Source: Brachionus koreanus | Taxonomy: Eukaryota; Rotifera; Eurotatoria; Ploima; Brachionidae | Direction of reading: 5' to 3' | DNA length: 60,497 nt | Assembly: GCA_016987375.1 (NCBI GenBank) | Contig: PJRA01000016.1 | Coordinates: forward strand, 1 to 60,497 | Part shown: piece by piece, positions 20,942 through 32,384 of the stretch | How the letters are laid out: each line of letters opens with the position of its first letter | Position numbering within the stretch: position 1 is the first letter of the stretch | Notes under the pieces: generated by a model | Database searches by the model: none | Seen by the model: only the letters and a program-made list of their open reading frames with translations | Told to the model about the DNA's origin: nothing | Translations under genes and position numbers: made by a program

Positions 20942-22806
20942 ATAATGCTTATTTTTATTAAATCAACTTTTTTACTTAATTTAGAAAAGAAATTCTATTT
21001 ATTTTACTAAATGTCAAATTTTACTGTTCAAATTTTGTGTTATTTTTTATTAAAAAAGAATAAAAAGAAAATAGAAATTTTCTTTTCCCAAGAATTTTTT
21101 TTTTTAAATCATTAATTTTGTTGTATCATTTAATCTAAAATATATTGAATAAAATATTTTATATTTTTAATAAATTATTTTTTTAGATTTTTATTTTATT
21201 AGAAAAAAAAAAAAGGGTTAGTGGTTTACCTCCACGAAACGCCCATTCACCATTCTTTACCTATTTGGTAATCAAAGTTTCTTTAATAGATTTAAAAAAT
21301 TTAGTTTTAAATCGGGCAGAAAATTTTATTTTCATTTCACTCAGAAATGGGTCAAATAATTTTATTGTAAAATTTATTTTTTTATTTATTTAACATAAAT
21401 ATAAAAATAAATATTACAAATTAATCAAATAAAATTGAGGCAATAAAATAAAATAGCTTTCTGAATTCTAAACCAAATACCTTGGTTTCACAATTGTAAA
21501 AATATTTTATTAGAGCAATTATATTTTTTGAAACAATCAAAATAAATATTTCTAACTTGAGAATAATTTATTCTAAAACTTAAAAAATATTTTGACTCTT
21601 AAACCCATAAAAATTTTTGGTGTTTCTTTTAAAATATTGTAATTGTTATCTTTTTATATTAAACATTCTAATGGCGACAAAAAATCACTTTTAAAATAAT
21701 AATCAACATAAAAAGAAAAAAAACCTATTTATTTTAAATAACAAAAATTAAATAAATCGCTTTAAAACGCATTAAATGTTCCATGACCTTTCGAATCACA
21801 AAAATTTCTCCTCCTATAATAAAAAGTCAAGTAAAGTAACTTTAGTAGTAATACATTCCTATATTGCAATTGTTTATCTACCATTTAACACAACTTATTA
21901 TATATTTCTATTTCTCATATTTCTCGTTTTTAAAAAATTTAATTACAACACTAGGTTTCAAATTAAAAAGTTGAAAATTTGATTCATCAGTAGAAAGCCC
22001 TGTACGAAATGAAATTAAATGAAACCGGAGATAAGAAATTTCTATCAAATTACCAAAATAATCCTGGTTATTTTTGATAACTTTTTAAAACTATTCGTAT
22101 TAGCCGAAAATAAATAGATTTTTTTTCAACATAAAAATATGTAAAAAAAAATAAAATTTTAATTTTAATCTGTAAAAAATTGTTTTTAATAAGATTTTTT
22201 GTTATAGTTTCATAAGCTCGATTAATGTAGAATTTAATTGAGAAAATTTTAAATAGAAAACAAATTAAGCAAAACTCTTCAGATTTATAATTAGATTTTA
22301 ATGATTTTTTTCATTTTAAACATTTAGTTTATGTAAAAATGCTCTATGATCAGTAGTGGATACAAAAAAAATTGTTTTGGTTCAGGGTTAATTTTTAAAA
22401 TAAAAATGTTAAAATAACATCTAAAAATTTGTGTTCCCAAAAACATTAAAATTATATGTAATTTGGAGCATATGTATGTTTGTTAGTCTATTGAGACATT
22501 CATGGTAAAAACGAAAAAAATTTAAAATTAAAGTATTCATTTCCTAACATCCTAAATTAAATCCTAAATTTTCAAATTCATTTCGAACAAATTAAATTAA
22601 AAAAAATCAAATCAAATTGCCTAATTGTTTAAAAATTTTATTTTCCTAAATTGATAAATATCAGTCTAATAATTGTTCTTGTTTGAAGTAAAAAATAATA
22701 AATGTATATGTATATATTTTTATTCAATTAATTAAAATAAATAACCAATTTAAAAAACATTTATTATTTTTAGAAAACAGAAAAAAAATGCAAAAATAAT
22801 CTCTTA
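20942..22806. other. Convergent intergenic region
   Basis: Lies between the filament gene and the minus-strand CDK5 activator; both 3' ends should fall here. AATAAA at 21059-21064 could serve the filament gene. No gene seen; a plus-strand frame at 21776-21982 is low-complexity and unsupported. Confidence 0.55.
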
Positions 22807-24414
22807 TCAAATACAATAAGCTAATGGTTTATAAAATGGAGCATCGTTGACTGGATATAAACACGATTCCCTGTGAGTATTTCTAAAATGAATTGGGCTA
22901 TTGAGCATTTTTCTAGAACTTTTTGAATAGACTAGAGGTTTGGTCGAAATTGGGCCAGTTTTTGTTTGTGAATTTTTATCATAGGTTTTAAACGAATTTA
23001 TTGTGATGGATTTTTGAATTGTTTGTTCATATTGATTTTGATTTGCATACGATTTTAGTTCATAAAATAGCTCAGTAAAAAATCTAGCATCTTGATTTAT
23101 GCGCAGCATACTCGAACTAAGCAAATTCATTAACGAGACAATTCGTTGCCAAAAAATTTCTCTTTCATCTTCGACAATAAACGGTTTAAGTGGATAGCTT
23201 ATCTCATTTCCCATGTACGAAAAGGCCAAATACAAACATGACATCACATGACATTGTAGTTCAAAAACAGTTTTTGGTTGTTCAAGCGAATCCCTGATTA
23301 ACAAATATACAAATACAACATTAACTGGATTCATAAATGCTATTTCCTGCCATCCCTGCAGCAAAAGAGCTCGATCAGCCGATCTAAACCAATTGATTAT
23401 TTCACGACTATCAGCTTTTAGCCGATTTGAACTTGTCAATGGTTCGTTGTCATATTTAATTAGATAAGGATATTTTTTAATTAAAAAACATGTTAGACAA
23501 CGCAATAATTCACTAGTTGATGCTTGAACCACTATTTTTTTAGATTTTAAATTTTCTTTAGATTTAGATGTTAATAATGGTGTGTGTGGAATGTTTAAAC
23601 TAATTGGTTTTTGTTTGCCATTTGTCATACAAGGTTTATTTGAATCTTGTTTAATTGTTGAGTGAAATGTGGTTGTTCGACGTATATTTGCACTTTTAAA
23701 TTGACTATCTATGTTGGTTTCATTAGTTGAATTGATCGAAAGACGTCTATTAGTATTGGAAGAATTATTGATTGATATTGACCCAATTTGATTTAACTTT
23801 TCTTTTTTTTCACTAATACTAAATGTGCTCATAGAATTTTTGATTGTTTTGTAATCGCTTATAATGCCCGAGTCATTTTTAGAATCTGTGGAACTATTTA
23901 ATTGATAAGACGATTTGTCTGATTTTAAACTCAATTGGGTTTTAAATTTAGCATTTAAATCGTCATGTTCTACATACATGGACATTGATTTGGATCCAAT
24001 GTTATTTAAATCAATTGGCGTCGAACATTCAAGTGAATTATTTGGTGATTTTTCTTTTTGTGATGGTGTACGAAAAAAAATCAATGATTTTGTTATGAAA
24101 TTTTTAGTATGTCTATTCCTAACCTTGTTTTCATTGCGTTTTTCTACTTTGAGCGAATTGTTTGATGCAGATGATATAAATTTCAAAATTTTATTTATTT
24201 TAGATTTTTTAGTATTTTGATTTAAACATAAATTGGAATGATATTTTGACGAAGATGATGACGATGATACTGCTGTTGTTTTTGCAGCTATTGTTTTGAT
24301 CGATGTTAATCTATTTGGTATGTACATACTGCCGTAGTTTTGATTGACTAGATTTGATCTGTAGTGCAAGTCTAGCTCGCTACTAGAATCTGACGATGAT
24401 GCAGAGTTGCCCAT
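22807..24414 (-). CDS. CDK5R1: CDK5 activator (p35/p39 type)
   Basis: 535 residues, one exon. The C-terminal region about 295-460 is the cyclin-like CDK5-binding fold: IVVQASTSELLRCL, then DRALLLQGWQE, NPVNVVFVYLL, SYMGNEISYPLKPF (399-412) and FWQRIVSLMN, all closely matching vertebrate p35. It should bind and activate CDK5, a kinase of neurons and secretory cells. The N-terminus MGNSAS is a good N-myristoylation signal (Gly2, Ser6), as in p35, followed by Ser-rich and Lys-rich segments that would favour membrane attachment. At 535 residues it is far longer than human p35 (307); the excess is a Ser/Asn/Lys-rich linker between the N-terminus and the cyclin fold, with SP/TP sites such as CSTPID and HTPLL. 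Confidence 0.95.
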   Translation of the reverse strand: MGNSASSSDSSSELDLHYRSNLVNQNYGSMYIPNRLTSIKTIAAKTTAVSSSSSSSKYHSNLCLNQNTKKSKINKILKFISSASNNSLKVEKRNENKVRNRHTKNFITKSLIFFRTPSQKEKSPNNSLECSTPIDLNNIGSKSMSMYVEHDDLNAKFKTQLSLKSDKSSYQLNSSTDSKNDSGIISDYKTIKNSMSTFSISEKKEKLNQIGSISINNSSNTNRRLSINSTNETNIDSQFKSANIRRTTTFHSTIKQDSNKPCMTNGKQKPISLNIPHTPLLTSKSKENLKSKKIVVQASTSELLRCLTCFLIKKYPYLIKYDNEPLTSSNRLKADSREIINWFRSADRALLLQGWQEIAFMNPVNVVFVYLLIRDSLEQPKTVFELQCHVMSCLYLAFSYMGNEISYPLKPFIVEDEREIFWQRIVSLMNLLSSSMLRINQDARFFTELFYELKSYANQNQYEQTIQKSITINSFKTYDKNSQTKTGPISTKPLVYSKSSRKMLNSPIHFRNTHRESCLYPVNDAPFYKPLAYCI

Positions 24415-27400
24415 TTAGATGACTAGATATTGCATTATACCAAACTATTTATTTATTAATATTTAAATATCATTTCAATTGATCTAAATAAATGACAATG
24501 TAAAAATATTTTTTTCTATTTCTTAAAAAAAAAGATTCAGTTATTAGATAATAATATTGAGCTTCATGTATCTCCAGGCAAAATGAATCTAGAATAAAAT
24601 ATTGCGTGCGAATTTCGAAATTGGACATCTCTCATAAAATAAAATAAACTTTTTTTTTACAATTAATTTTTTTATCAAAGATTGATCTTATTTCAATTAT
24701 TATCAAAGATAAAAACTAATGATTTATGTAAAAAATATTGGCGATTTGAATCGAGGCTACACAATTAGCCGATAATTATTATCAAGATTTATATTCAAAA
24801 CAAATAAATAAATATTAATGCTATATATTTAGCATAAGCCTATGATTAATGGTTAACATTAAGCACTTTTATTTTCTAATTAATTTTTTTTTTTATTTTT
24901 GATTCATGAGAATGTTGTGCAATGACATATTCGATCAAAAACATCATTTTAACAATAAGATAATTAAAAAAAAAAGAGTAGTAGACTCGATCCAAAGATT
25001 AACTTTTATCTAATCCATTTCTAATTGTTTAAATAATAATAAAAATAATTAGTAGTCTATAAAGTTGAATTAATTGAAAATCGACTGAAAAAAAGTAAAA
25101 AATAAATTCAATTTAATAAATTCCTAACTGAATCTAATGTTATAAAATTTAATTAACTATAGCTATCTTAACGTGTAAATATTTGCTCTAAACTATATTA
25201 AGTAAACACCAAATATATATTATTTCTTTTGCCACTAGCAGCATTAACACACTTGACACAGGCATTTGTTTCGAATGGCTTAATTAAAAAAGCAAACGCA
25301 CACGCACACAATGAAGCAATCAATTGAGCAAAATAGTCTGAACCATTATTCATATAATTATAAAATATATATAGACAACCAGTAGTTCAAATATGTACAT
25401 ACAGAATATATAGATAATAAAAAAAAAAGAAAAAAAAAAGCAAGTCTAGAAGCGCTGCTAGCTATTTCAAGTGGCTATTTGAAAGCAAAAATCGATAACT
25501 CTTAATTTTGTTTAGACTTAGTCTAAAAAGCAAACAGCATCGAAACAAAAAAAATTATCCCTAATATTAAATTATTTTCTTAAATCAATTTTAAAATGCA
25601 CACTTCTTTTTGTTTTAATCGAATTTTTTTTTCTTATTTTTACTACTTTCAACACATGGATTAAAATTCAATTGAAAAAAATTGAAAAACTGGAAAATGG
25701 AGAAAATGTTGTGGGTTGAGGTAAGGGAAATAATATTTAGAAAAGACTTTTGTGAATTAGATTGAATAATTTTTTAAAATAATTCATTTTATTATGTTTA
25801 GATTAACGAGGCTCATTTTGAAAGGAATAAGAATAATTTCCTTTAAACATAGGGAAAAAAACACTAAAATCTAATTAACTGACATAAAACAGATATTTAA
25901 ATTAAAAAAAATAAAATGTCTTTTTCTTCTCAACTAAATAGGATTTAAAGGCTAAGTGAATATTAACAAAATAAAATCTTATGTAATATAAAGGAAAAGT
26001 AAATTCGATTTAAAGTAAACATATTTGATTGTAAACAATTTTTACTTAAATAATATAAACAATTTGAATCAGATGAATTTTTTTGTTAGAGCAGTGTTGA
26101 AAAATAAGTTAGTTAATTATTTATCTTATCTTAGTCAATGTTTAGTAGTTTGCGGAATTATTGATTTTTGTCTAGAATAAAGGCCAGAGTGCTTGGCTTA
26201 GTAATAATTAATTTTTAATCGATTTTTTTGCCTCATTCAATTTTGTAATAAGGCACTTTCGTGTTATTTATTTCACTGAAAAATAAAAAAGCTTTAATCT
26301 GGTATGAAATTTTTACTAAGCTTATATCCAAATAAGGCTGATTAATACAAAAAAATGAAAATCTAAAGAAACAAAAAAATGCCATTATTTATGGATTATA
26401 CTTGGGTGCTAATACGCTTTAAATTAAATCCTTAATTACTGATGAAAATTTTAATTTTATTTATCAAACGAAAATTGACTTTAAATTATATTCATTGATT
26501 TTATAATTATTTCTTTCTATTTATCTATCTATTATTGACTTAAGTCCTATTTATATTTGATCAAATATTAGAAAGACTCTTTTTATTTAATCTTAAACTA
26601 AACTAGAAAAGTAAAAAGAGAAAAATAAAGATTAAAAATGAAAAATTAAATTTAAAAAAATAAAACCAAAATGATTAATCTATATGATGAGCATAATGGT
26701 TTATAGGTGTCATCGTTTTAGACGTTTCAAGGGAATAGATAATAAATTATTATTTGTATCTGTTTTTGTGTGCGCAATAGTTCGAATGCAGTTCTATTCA
26801 ATTTGAATTGTTAATCATTCAGAATTAATTTTAAGAAAAAACATTTTATTTATTACGCACTCGACTAATGAATTCTATCGAATTTGATTCTCTTGATTGA
26901 AAACAATAACTCTAATACAAACCAAACTTTGAACAAATTTTCCTTTTTCCTTCATCATTGCATTTAATTACTAATAAAATAACCGAATAATAACTTGACT
27001 TTAAATATTTGAAAATATGAATATTTTTTTTTTTGGAAAGAAACCAATTTATTTATATTAGATTTTTATAATAAAAGAGGAAATTTAATTAAGAGAAATA
27101 CATGCCAGATCATGATTGGAAGCATGCTAGTATAAGTCCATAGACATTTTGAAAATTTGTCTTTTAATAACACAAATTTTCTTATCAACTTCAACTTGTC
27201 TAATAAATTTGAAATACGGTTGTAAAATTTAAAATTTATTCTATGTAAAATTCGTTAATTACTGCATCAATAGATAGGCTAGCTCTATATGAATGCAGAT
27301 TGTGCTGGTAAACGTGATAAGTGTTAATTTGAAAAAAAAATTTAATCTAATTTAGAAATTAATTCTAGTCGAGTGAAATAAAATACATGTTATTACATAT

Positions 27401-29661
27401 TATTTAGAGAAAATGTGGATTTGATAATTTAAAACAAAAAAATACTATTTCAATAGTAAAAAAATCTAATATATTTGAAAACTTGCGCATTGATGACAAG
27501 TTTGCGAATAGTCTGACTTTTTTATATTTATTTTTTCTTATATATTGAATTTCAATAATAAAATAAAACTAATAGTCAGGTACAGGCCTAGTAAATATAG
27601 GAAACGGAATCAAGAATTCATGATTTAGTTATTAATTTTTTTAAAATAGCTTTTGGCTAAGTGTACTTTTAATAAAATAAAAACTTATCTGAAATTAAAT
27701 AGAAGCTAAAAACGAGCCAAGTTTAAAGTGGTATATTTGGTCACATATGTTTGTGTGTTGGTGTCTAAAATAAAACTAATGAATTATTCATCAAAGCTGA
27801 AGCACATAGGAATACAATTTAAAATCGAAAAATAATTCAAAATGTTTAATTAGAGCGGATAGGAAGTGTAAGTTGAGACTAATTCAGAAAAATATGAATT
27901 TTAAATTTTCTTCGATCTAGGAAAAAACAGAACTAAATAGCATAAAACTGGTCAATCTTTTCTATGGACTTCGAAAATCGAAACAAATAGAAGCCAAATT
28001 AAATCTGAAATTCCACTTGAAATTTTTTCTTTTTTTTTTTCGATTTTGACAAAAAAATAATTTGACATTTTTATGGATTAGTTATAGAAAATGACTGTGT
28101 CTATACAATTTTAATGCCAGCATAAATTAATTATTTTTACATTCATTTTAGTTCATTAGTTTCTAATTCCTTTCAATTTACGAACCCAAAAAAACGGAAT
28201 TAATAAAAAAAATAATAATTCAAAATTCTTTAGTTTTTTTATCCTCTCTTTCTTTTTTTCGCTGAATTTGAAACCAATTTTTAAAAATATTGATTTTTAA
28301 TTACCAAAAATTTAGACTAGATTTCAATTAAATATGCAAATAGAAACCCTAATTGATACTAAAAACATTTTGTTGCTCATTTTTTTTGACCAAAATTAAT
28401 CTATTGCCAGTTTTATTAAATTTCACACAGTAATAATTGTTTTACAATTCAGCTTAATAGATTATTTAATTCAAATCAAATTGGAAAAATCTTTAAGCAC
28501 AATTTAAATTAGTAATTTTATTATCTTAATGAAACCAATGATTATTATTCCTAACATGATTTTATTTTTTGCAAATTCCTAGCTGAAATAGTTAACTTAA
28601 TTTATTCTAGTCTAAAAATGCGAATAATTATTAAGAATAAATCCTTAATTAAATAACCTTGACAAATGAAATAATTTTTGCGTAAATTTTAACTCTAATC
28701 GCAATATATAGAAATGTAAAATTAAGCTTTAAATTGAGAGAAAATCAGAAGAGACTAAAAAAAATTAAAAAGTGTAATTCTTTGGAGAGTGATATATAAG
28801 AATTTTCTAAGTTCAACTTGAAATATAATTATTAATGTAAAAAAAACAAGTGAAATGAAAATGATGAGATCAAATTTTATCATTTGACACAAACAAGCCT
28901 ATATTATTTAAGCATTCTTCAAAATTTTTTAATTAAAAATGCTTTTTCAGAGATATAATTAAATCCTTTAGAATTACTATTAATACAATGATTAAATATA
29001 CATAAAGAAAAAACTAATTTTTGCTTTTTGATAACATAGAATCAAATTCACATGACCGAAAAAAAAACAGTTTATAAAAAAAATACTAATATGAATAAAA
29101 AATAAAAAGTGTTTTATTTTATTTATTGAGTATTTTTATTATAATAAATATAAAATGAATTAAGAAGAAAAAGTGGTTTATAAATAACAAAATTAATTAT
29201 TCGTATTTCGGTTTTTTACTCATTTTTTAAAAAAAAATTTATTTAAAAAAAAAATTCGAGCAATGAATATATTTTTGTATTATCATAGCTTCTAGGCTAT
29301 TTAGTTCTATTACTAGTCTGAGAAATATTAAAATATATTTGTTGTCTGGTAAACATGACAACAGACGATAGTGAATGTACATTTTAGCAAAAATTTAAGC
29401 TTGTTTATTTTCTTGAAAAAATCAACTTAAACTCCAAATATTAACTTGACTAGTAAAAAAAAATTATTTTTGATCTTTAAATGAAACCAAATAAATTGAG
29501 AAATGAATCGATTTTATTTAAACAAAAAAAAAAAACTAATCAAAATTTATTATGTATGCTTTAATCTTTTAAGCTATCTTCTTTAGATCAAATTAATTAA
29601 TTAAAATAAAAACTTAATTTTTTTTTCTGTAGAGAAAAATTAAGATTTAATTTTTGAATAT
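24415..29661. other. 5.2-kb gene-free AT-rich interval
   Basis: Separates two minus-strand genes, so the promoter of the CDK5 activator lies at its left end. I see no coding frame, RNA gene or transposon end. Low-complexity A and T tracts dominate; a slightly less AT-rich patch with cacacgcacac lies near 25230-25330. Unrecognised regulatory or small non-coding RNA sequence is possible. Confidence 0.55.
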
Positions 29662-30936
29662 TCATATTACAGTAAAATCATAAGTTCTTTTTGGACCTCG
29701 ATTTAAAGTCATTCGTTTGCAAGGCTGGTTATCATCTTCAAGTGTTTTTGATATTCCCTCTATACAATACGGCATTTTATTTTGTCTTAGGGCAGCCACA
29801 AGTCCATACGTACTACCTCCAGTAAAAAGTATTTCGTTAGAAAGTGCCAACATTTCGTTATCGAATATAGTTCGCTCATAAGAGCCAATGCTTGAAAATG
29901 AAGAGTGAGCAATTTTGCCATGGCCTATGATGAATTTATCTGGATATTGCTTATATAGTACATTTATTCTATGGTTATCATCACCAGTCAAAAACCACTT
30001 AGCATTTTTGATTCCGTTTATTTTTTCAATATAAAAAGCACATTTGAAAAAATTATCAACAGCATGTTTATTCATGTAAAGAAATCTCAATTGCATTCCA
30101 ATGACAAATTTACCGCGAAATTCTCTATCATAAAATGAATTTATTTCATCAGTTAAAAATTTTTGAGGCTTCCAAAACTTATTTATTAAATTTGATCCAA
30201 CCTCAAATCCAACTAAAAGTAAATCTTCTACTATTTGCTCTTGTGAATACTTGCTACTATTTCTAAATGACAAGGAATTCAAAGCTTGGCGAATTGTTTT
30301 ATTTGAAACCAAACTATATTCAAGTAATTTGCCATAATTCTCTGGCATTGTGCACAAATCGAAAAAATAAGCTGTCAATGATTCGATTTGAATTCTATTT
30401 TGATTAAGAGGCATTTTAGTCTCAAGATAAATACTTAATTTTTTCTCATAAAGCCAAGCATTTTCACTTGGTTTGACCAAATAATTTGGCTTATAATTAA
30501 TATTGAGCTCAGATTTTGAATCAAATTCATGGAAAACATTTTTTAATGGTGGAATAACAAAATAATCAATATAATGCCATTCGGATATCAAAGCACTATC
30601 GGTTAAAATTGCAAACAATAGAGCACTGAGCATTGAATACATAGAATTGCCATATCCCCCACTGTTTAATCTTTTGTGAAATACGATTTTTTTGTTAATT
30701 GACATAGACTTAATGATATTTTCATGGTTAGACACAAATTTTTGCAATGGATCATTGATATCAAATTGAATAAAATCTAAATTGCTAATGAATTTATGTG
30801 AATTACTAGACAAATAGGCCTTGTTTCTATATTGAATAATCAACGAGTATACAAATTTATTTAGTTCGATCAAAAAATAAATTGTAAATACAAATAAAAT
30901 AATATTTTTTAAAATTCTGATTTTTAAACTAAACAT
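29662..30936 (-). CDS. Type II membrane glycosyltransferase, fucosyltransferase-like
   Basis: 424 residues, one exon. A single hydrophobic segment at about 10-24 after a short basic N-terminus indicates a type II Golgi topology. The motif HKRLNSGGYGNSMYSMLSAL (about 87-106), followed by AILTDSALISEW, resembles the G-L-G-N-R-x-x-x-x-A-S-A-F-L-x-A-L-L-T-D-R element of GT37-type (plant xyloglucan) and related alpha-fucosyltransferases. The C-terminal half has FVIGMQLRF, WFLTGDDN and SNEILFTGGSTYGLVAALRQ, comparable to the donor-binding half of such enzymes. Transfer of fucose or another GDP-sugar to a glycan is therefore plausible, but the acceptor cannot be read. Such genes are patchy in animals, so horizontal acquisition or differential loss should be considered. 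Other inverting GT-B families are possible. Confidence 0.62.
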   Translation of the reverse strand: MFSLKIRILKNIILFVFTIYFLIELNKFVYSLIIQYRNKAYLSSNSHKFISNLDFIQFDINDPLQKFVSNHENIIKSMSINKKIVFHKRLNSGGYGNSMYSMLSALLFAILTDSALISEWHYIDYFVIPPLKNVFHEFDSKSELNINYKPNYLVKPSENAWLYEKKLSIYLETKMPLNQNRIQIESLTAYFFDLCTMPENYGKLLEYSLVSNKTIRQALNSLSFRNSSKYSQEQIVEDLLLVGFEVGSNLINKFWKPQKFLTDEINSFYDREFRGKFVIGMQLRFLYMNKHAVDNFFKCAFYIEKINGIKNAKWFLTGDDNHRINVLYKQYPDKFIIGHGKIAHSSFSSIGSYERTIFDNEMLALSNEILFTGGSTYGLVAALRQNKMPYCIEGISKTLEDDNQPCKRMTLNRGPKRTYDFTVI

Positions 30937-32384
30937 TTTTTATCATTTAACCATGTAAAAACAAAAAAAAACTAAAACTAAATTAGATATTTTTTGTATC
31001 AATATCACTGTCGATATGCTTGATAGATTCGACCCATAAATAATAACTATGTCAAATAATAATAATAATAATAATATTAGTGATATTCTACGATCAACAT
31101 AGTTTAACTAAATTGACAAAGCAAGATAACTAATTTAGTCCCACTATAGTAGACTTTTCAAAGTTTGTTTCTAATGACATTGTAGAATTCGTTTTCGCCT
31201 ACACCATACTTTTTTGCATGTTACCATTACAGAATAAAATTCATAATTATGGTTTCTTTTTTTTTCCTTTATTATCACTTGTCTATATAATGTCTATATA
31301 TAAAATCTACAAAAATATAAATTAATTTAAAATAAATATTGAATTTATTTTTACGAATTTATTCTTACTAAAATTAACGATATTGCTAACGAATAAACAT
31401 TTTCTTGCCAAATTATCATTCAAAGTTTTGCAAAAACTGTGCAATTCATTTTAAATTTCAATTTCAAGGTTAATCAACAGACTAGTGACCATGTCTCTAG
31501 GGATTGATTAACACTTCATTTATTAAAATCAATATAAAAATAGTAATTTATGAATAAAAAATTATAAAATATTTTTGATTTAATTTTTATTAGAATAAAT
31601 TTAACAACATGTTTTTTAAGTTAAATAATTTAAATTTTGAAACAAAATCTACGTTAATTTAATTTTTACTATTGAAAATTGAATTCTTAAATGTCGAAGA
31701 CTTTAATATTGATCTCTTGATCATACAGGAATTTTTCTCAAAGAATAAAAATATTCAAAAGTTTTTTCTTCCCTTCTTGAATTTGGTTATTGATGTTACT
31801 TAGACTATAATTCCAATTCATTTTTCTCGAGTCATTTTTCTTTATTTTCCTTTTTAAATTAAGGGGAAAATTGTAAAAAAGACATCCTTTCAAAAATAAT
31901 ATACTCTTAGCCAATTTATATATTGTGATAATATACGGTAGGATAAAGGTCTAACCTTTATTGAAGTAGGAAGATAGAAAATTCTTTTTATTGAAAATAA
32001 TTTCCCATTAACTTGAAGTGATAAATTAGTTGCAAGTTTTTTAAAGCTAAGACCTTGATCAATTATTAAACCCGATAAACAAATTTTCTTAAAAATTGAG
32101 ATTATTTATCAGAAAAATTTAATTTAAAGCTTAAAATTAAACTGTTCAAGAAAGTCTCAATTCAACAATTAACTTTTGACTCGATTTTGACTTGATTCTT
32201 TTGACTATCATCGATATAAGATTGTTTAAGTTTTTATTTAAAAAGAATTTTTAATTTATATATGCTTTTTTGTTTTTATAAAAATATACTAAATAAAAAA
32301 TTTATTTTTTGTTATATAAATGATTTTGTAATTGTGCTAATATACTTTAGAATAAAAGAAATATTTTTAATTAACTAAAAAAGA
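30937..32384. other. Intergenic AT-rich sequence
   Basis: No gene seen. An (AAT)n microsatellite occupies about 31054-31075. The promoter of the glycosyltransferase gene should lie at the left end. Confidence 0.55.

Noticed and set aside
21776..21982. 68-codon plus-strand frame between the filament and CDK5-activator genes
   Set aside because: Low complexity, no domain, lies in a convergent 3' region.
23915..24220. Frame antisense to the CDK5 activator
   Set aside because: Shadow of the Ser/Asn/Lys-rich linker.
31054..31075. AAT repeat as a possible regulatory feature
   Set aside because: A simple microsatellite in AT-rich DNA with no further context.
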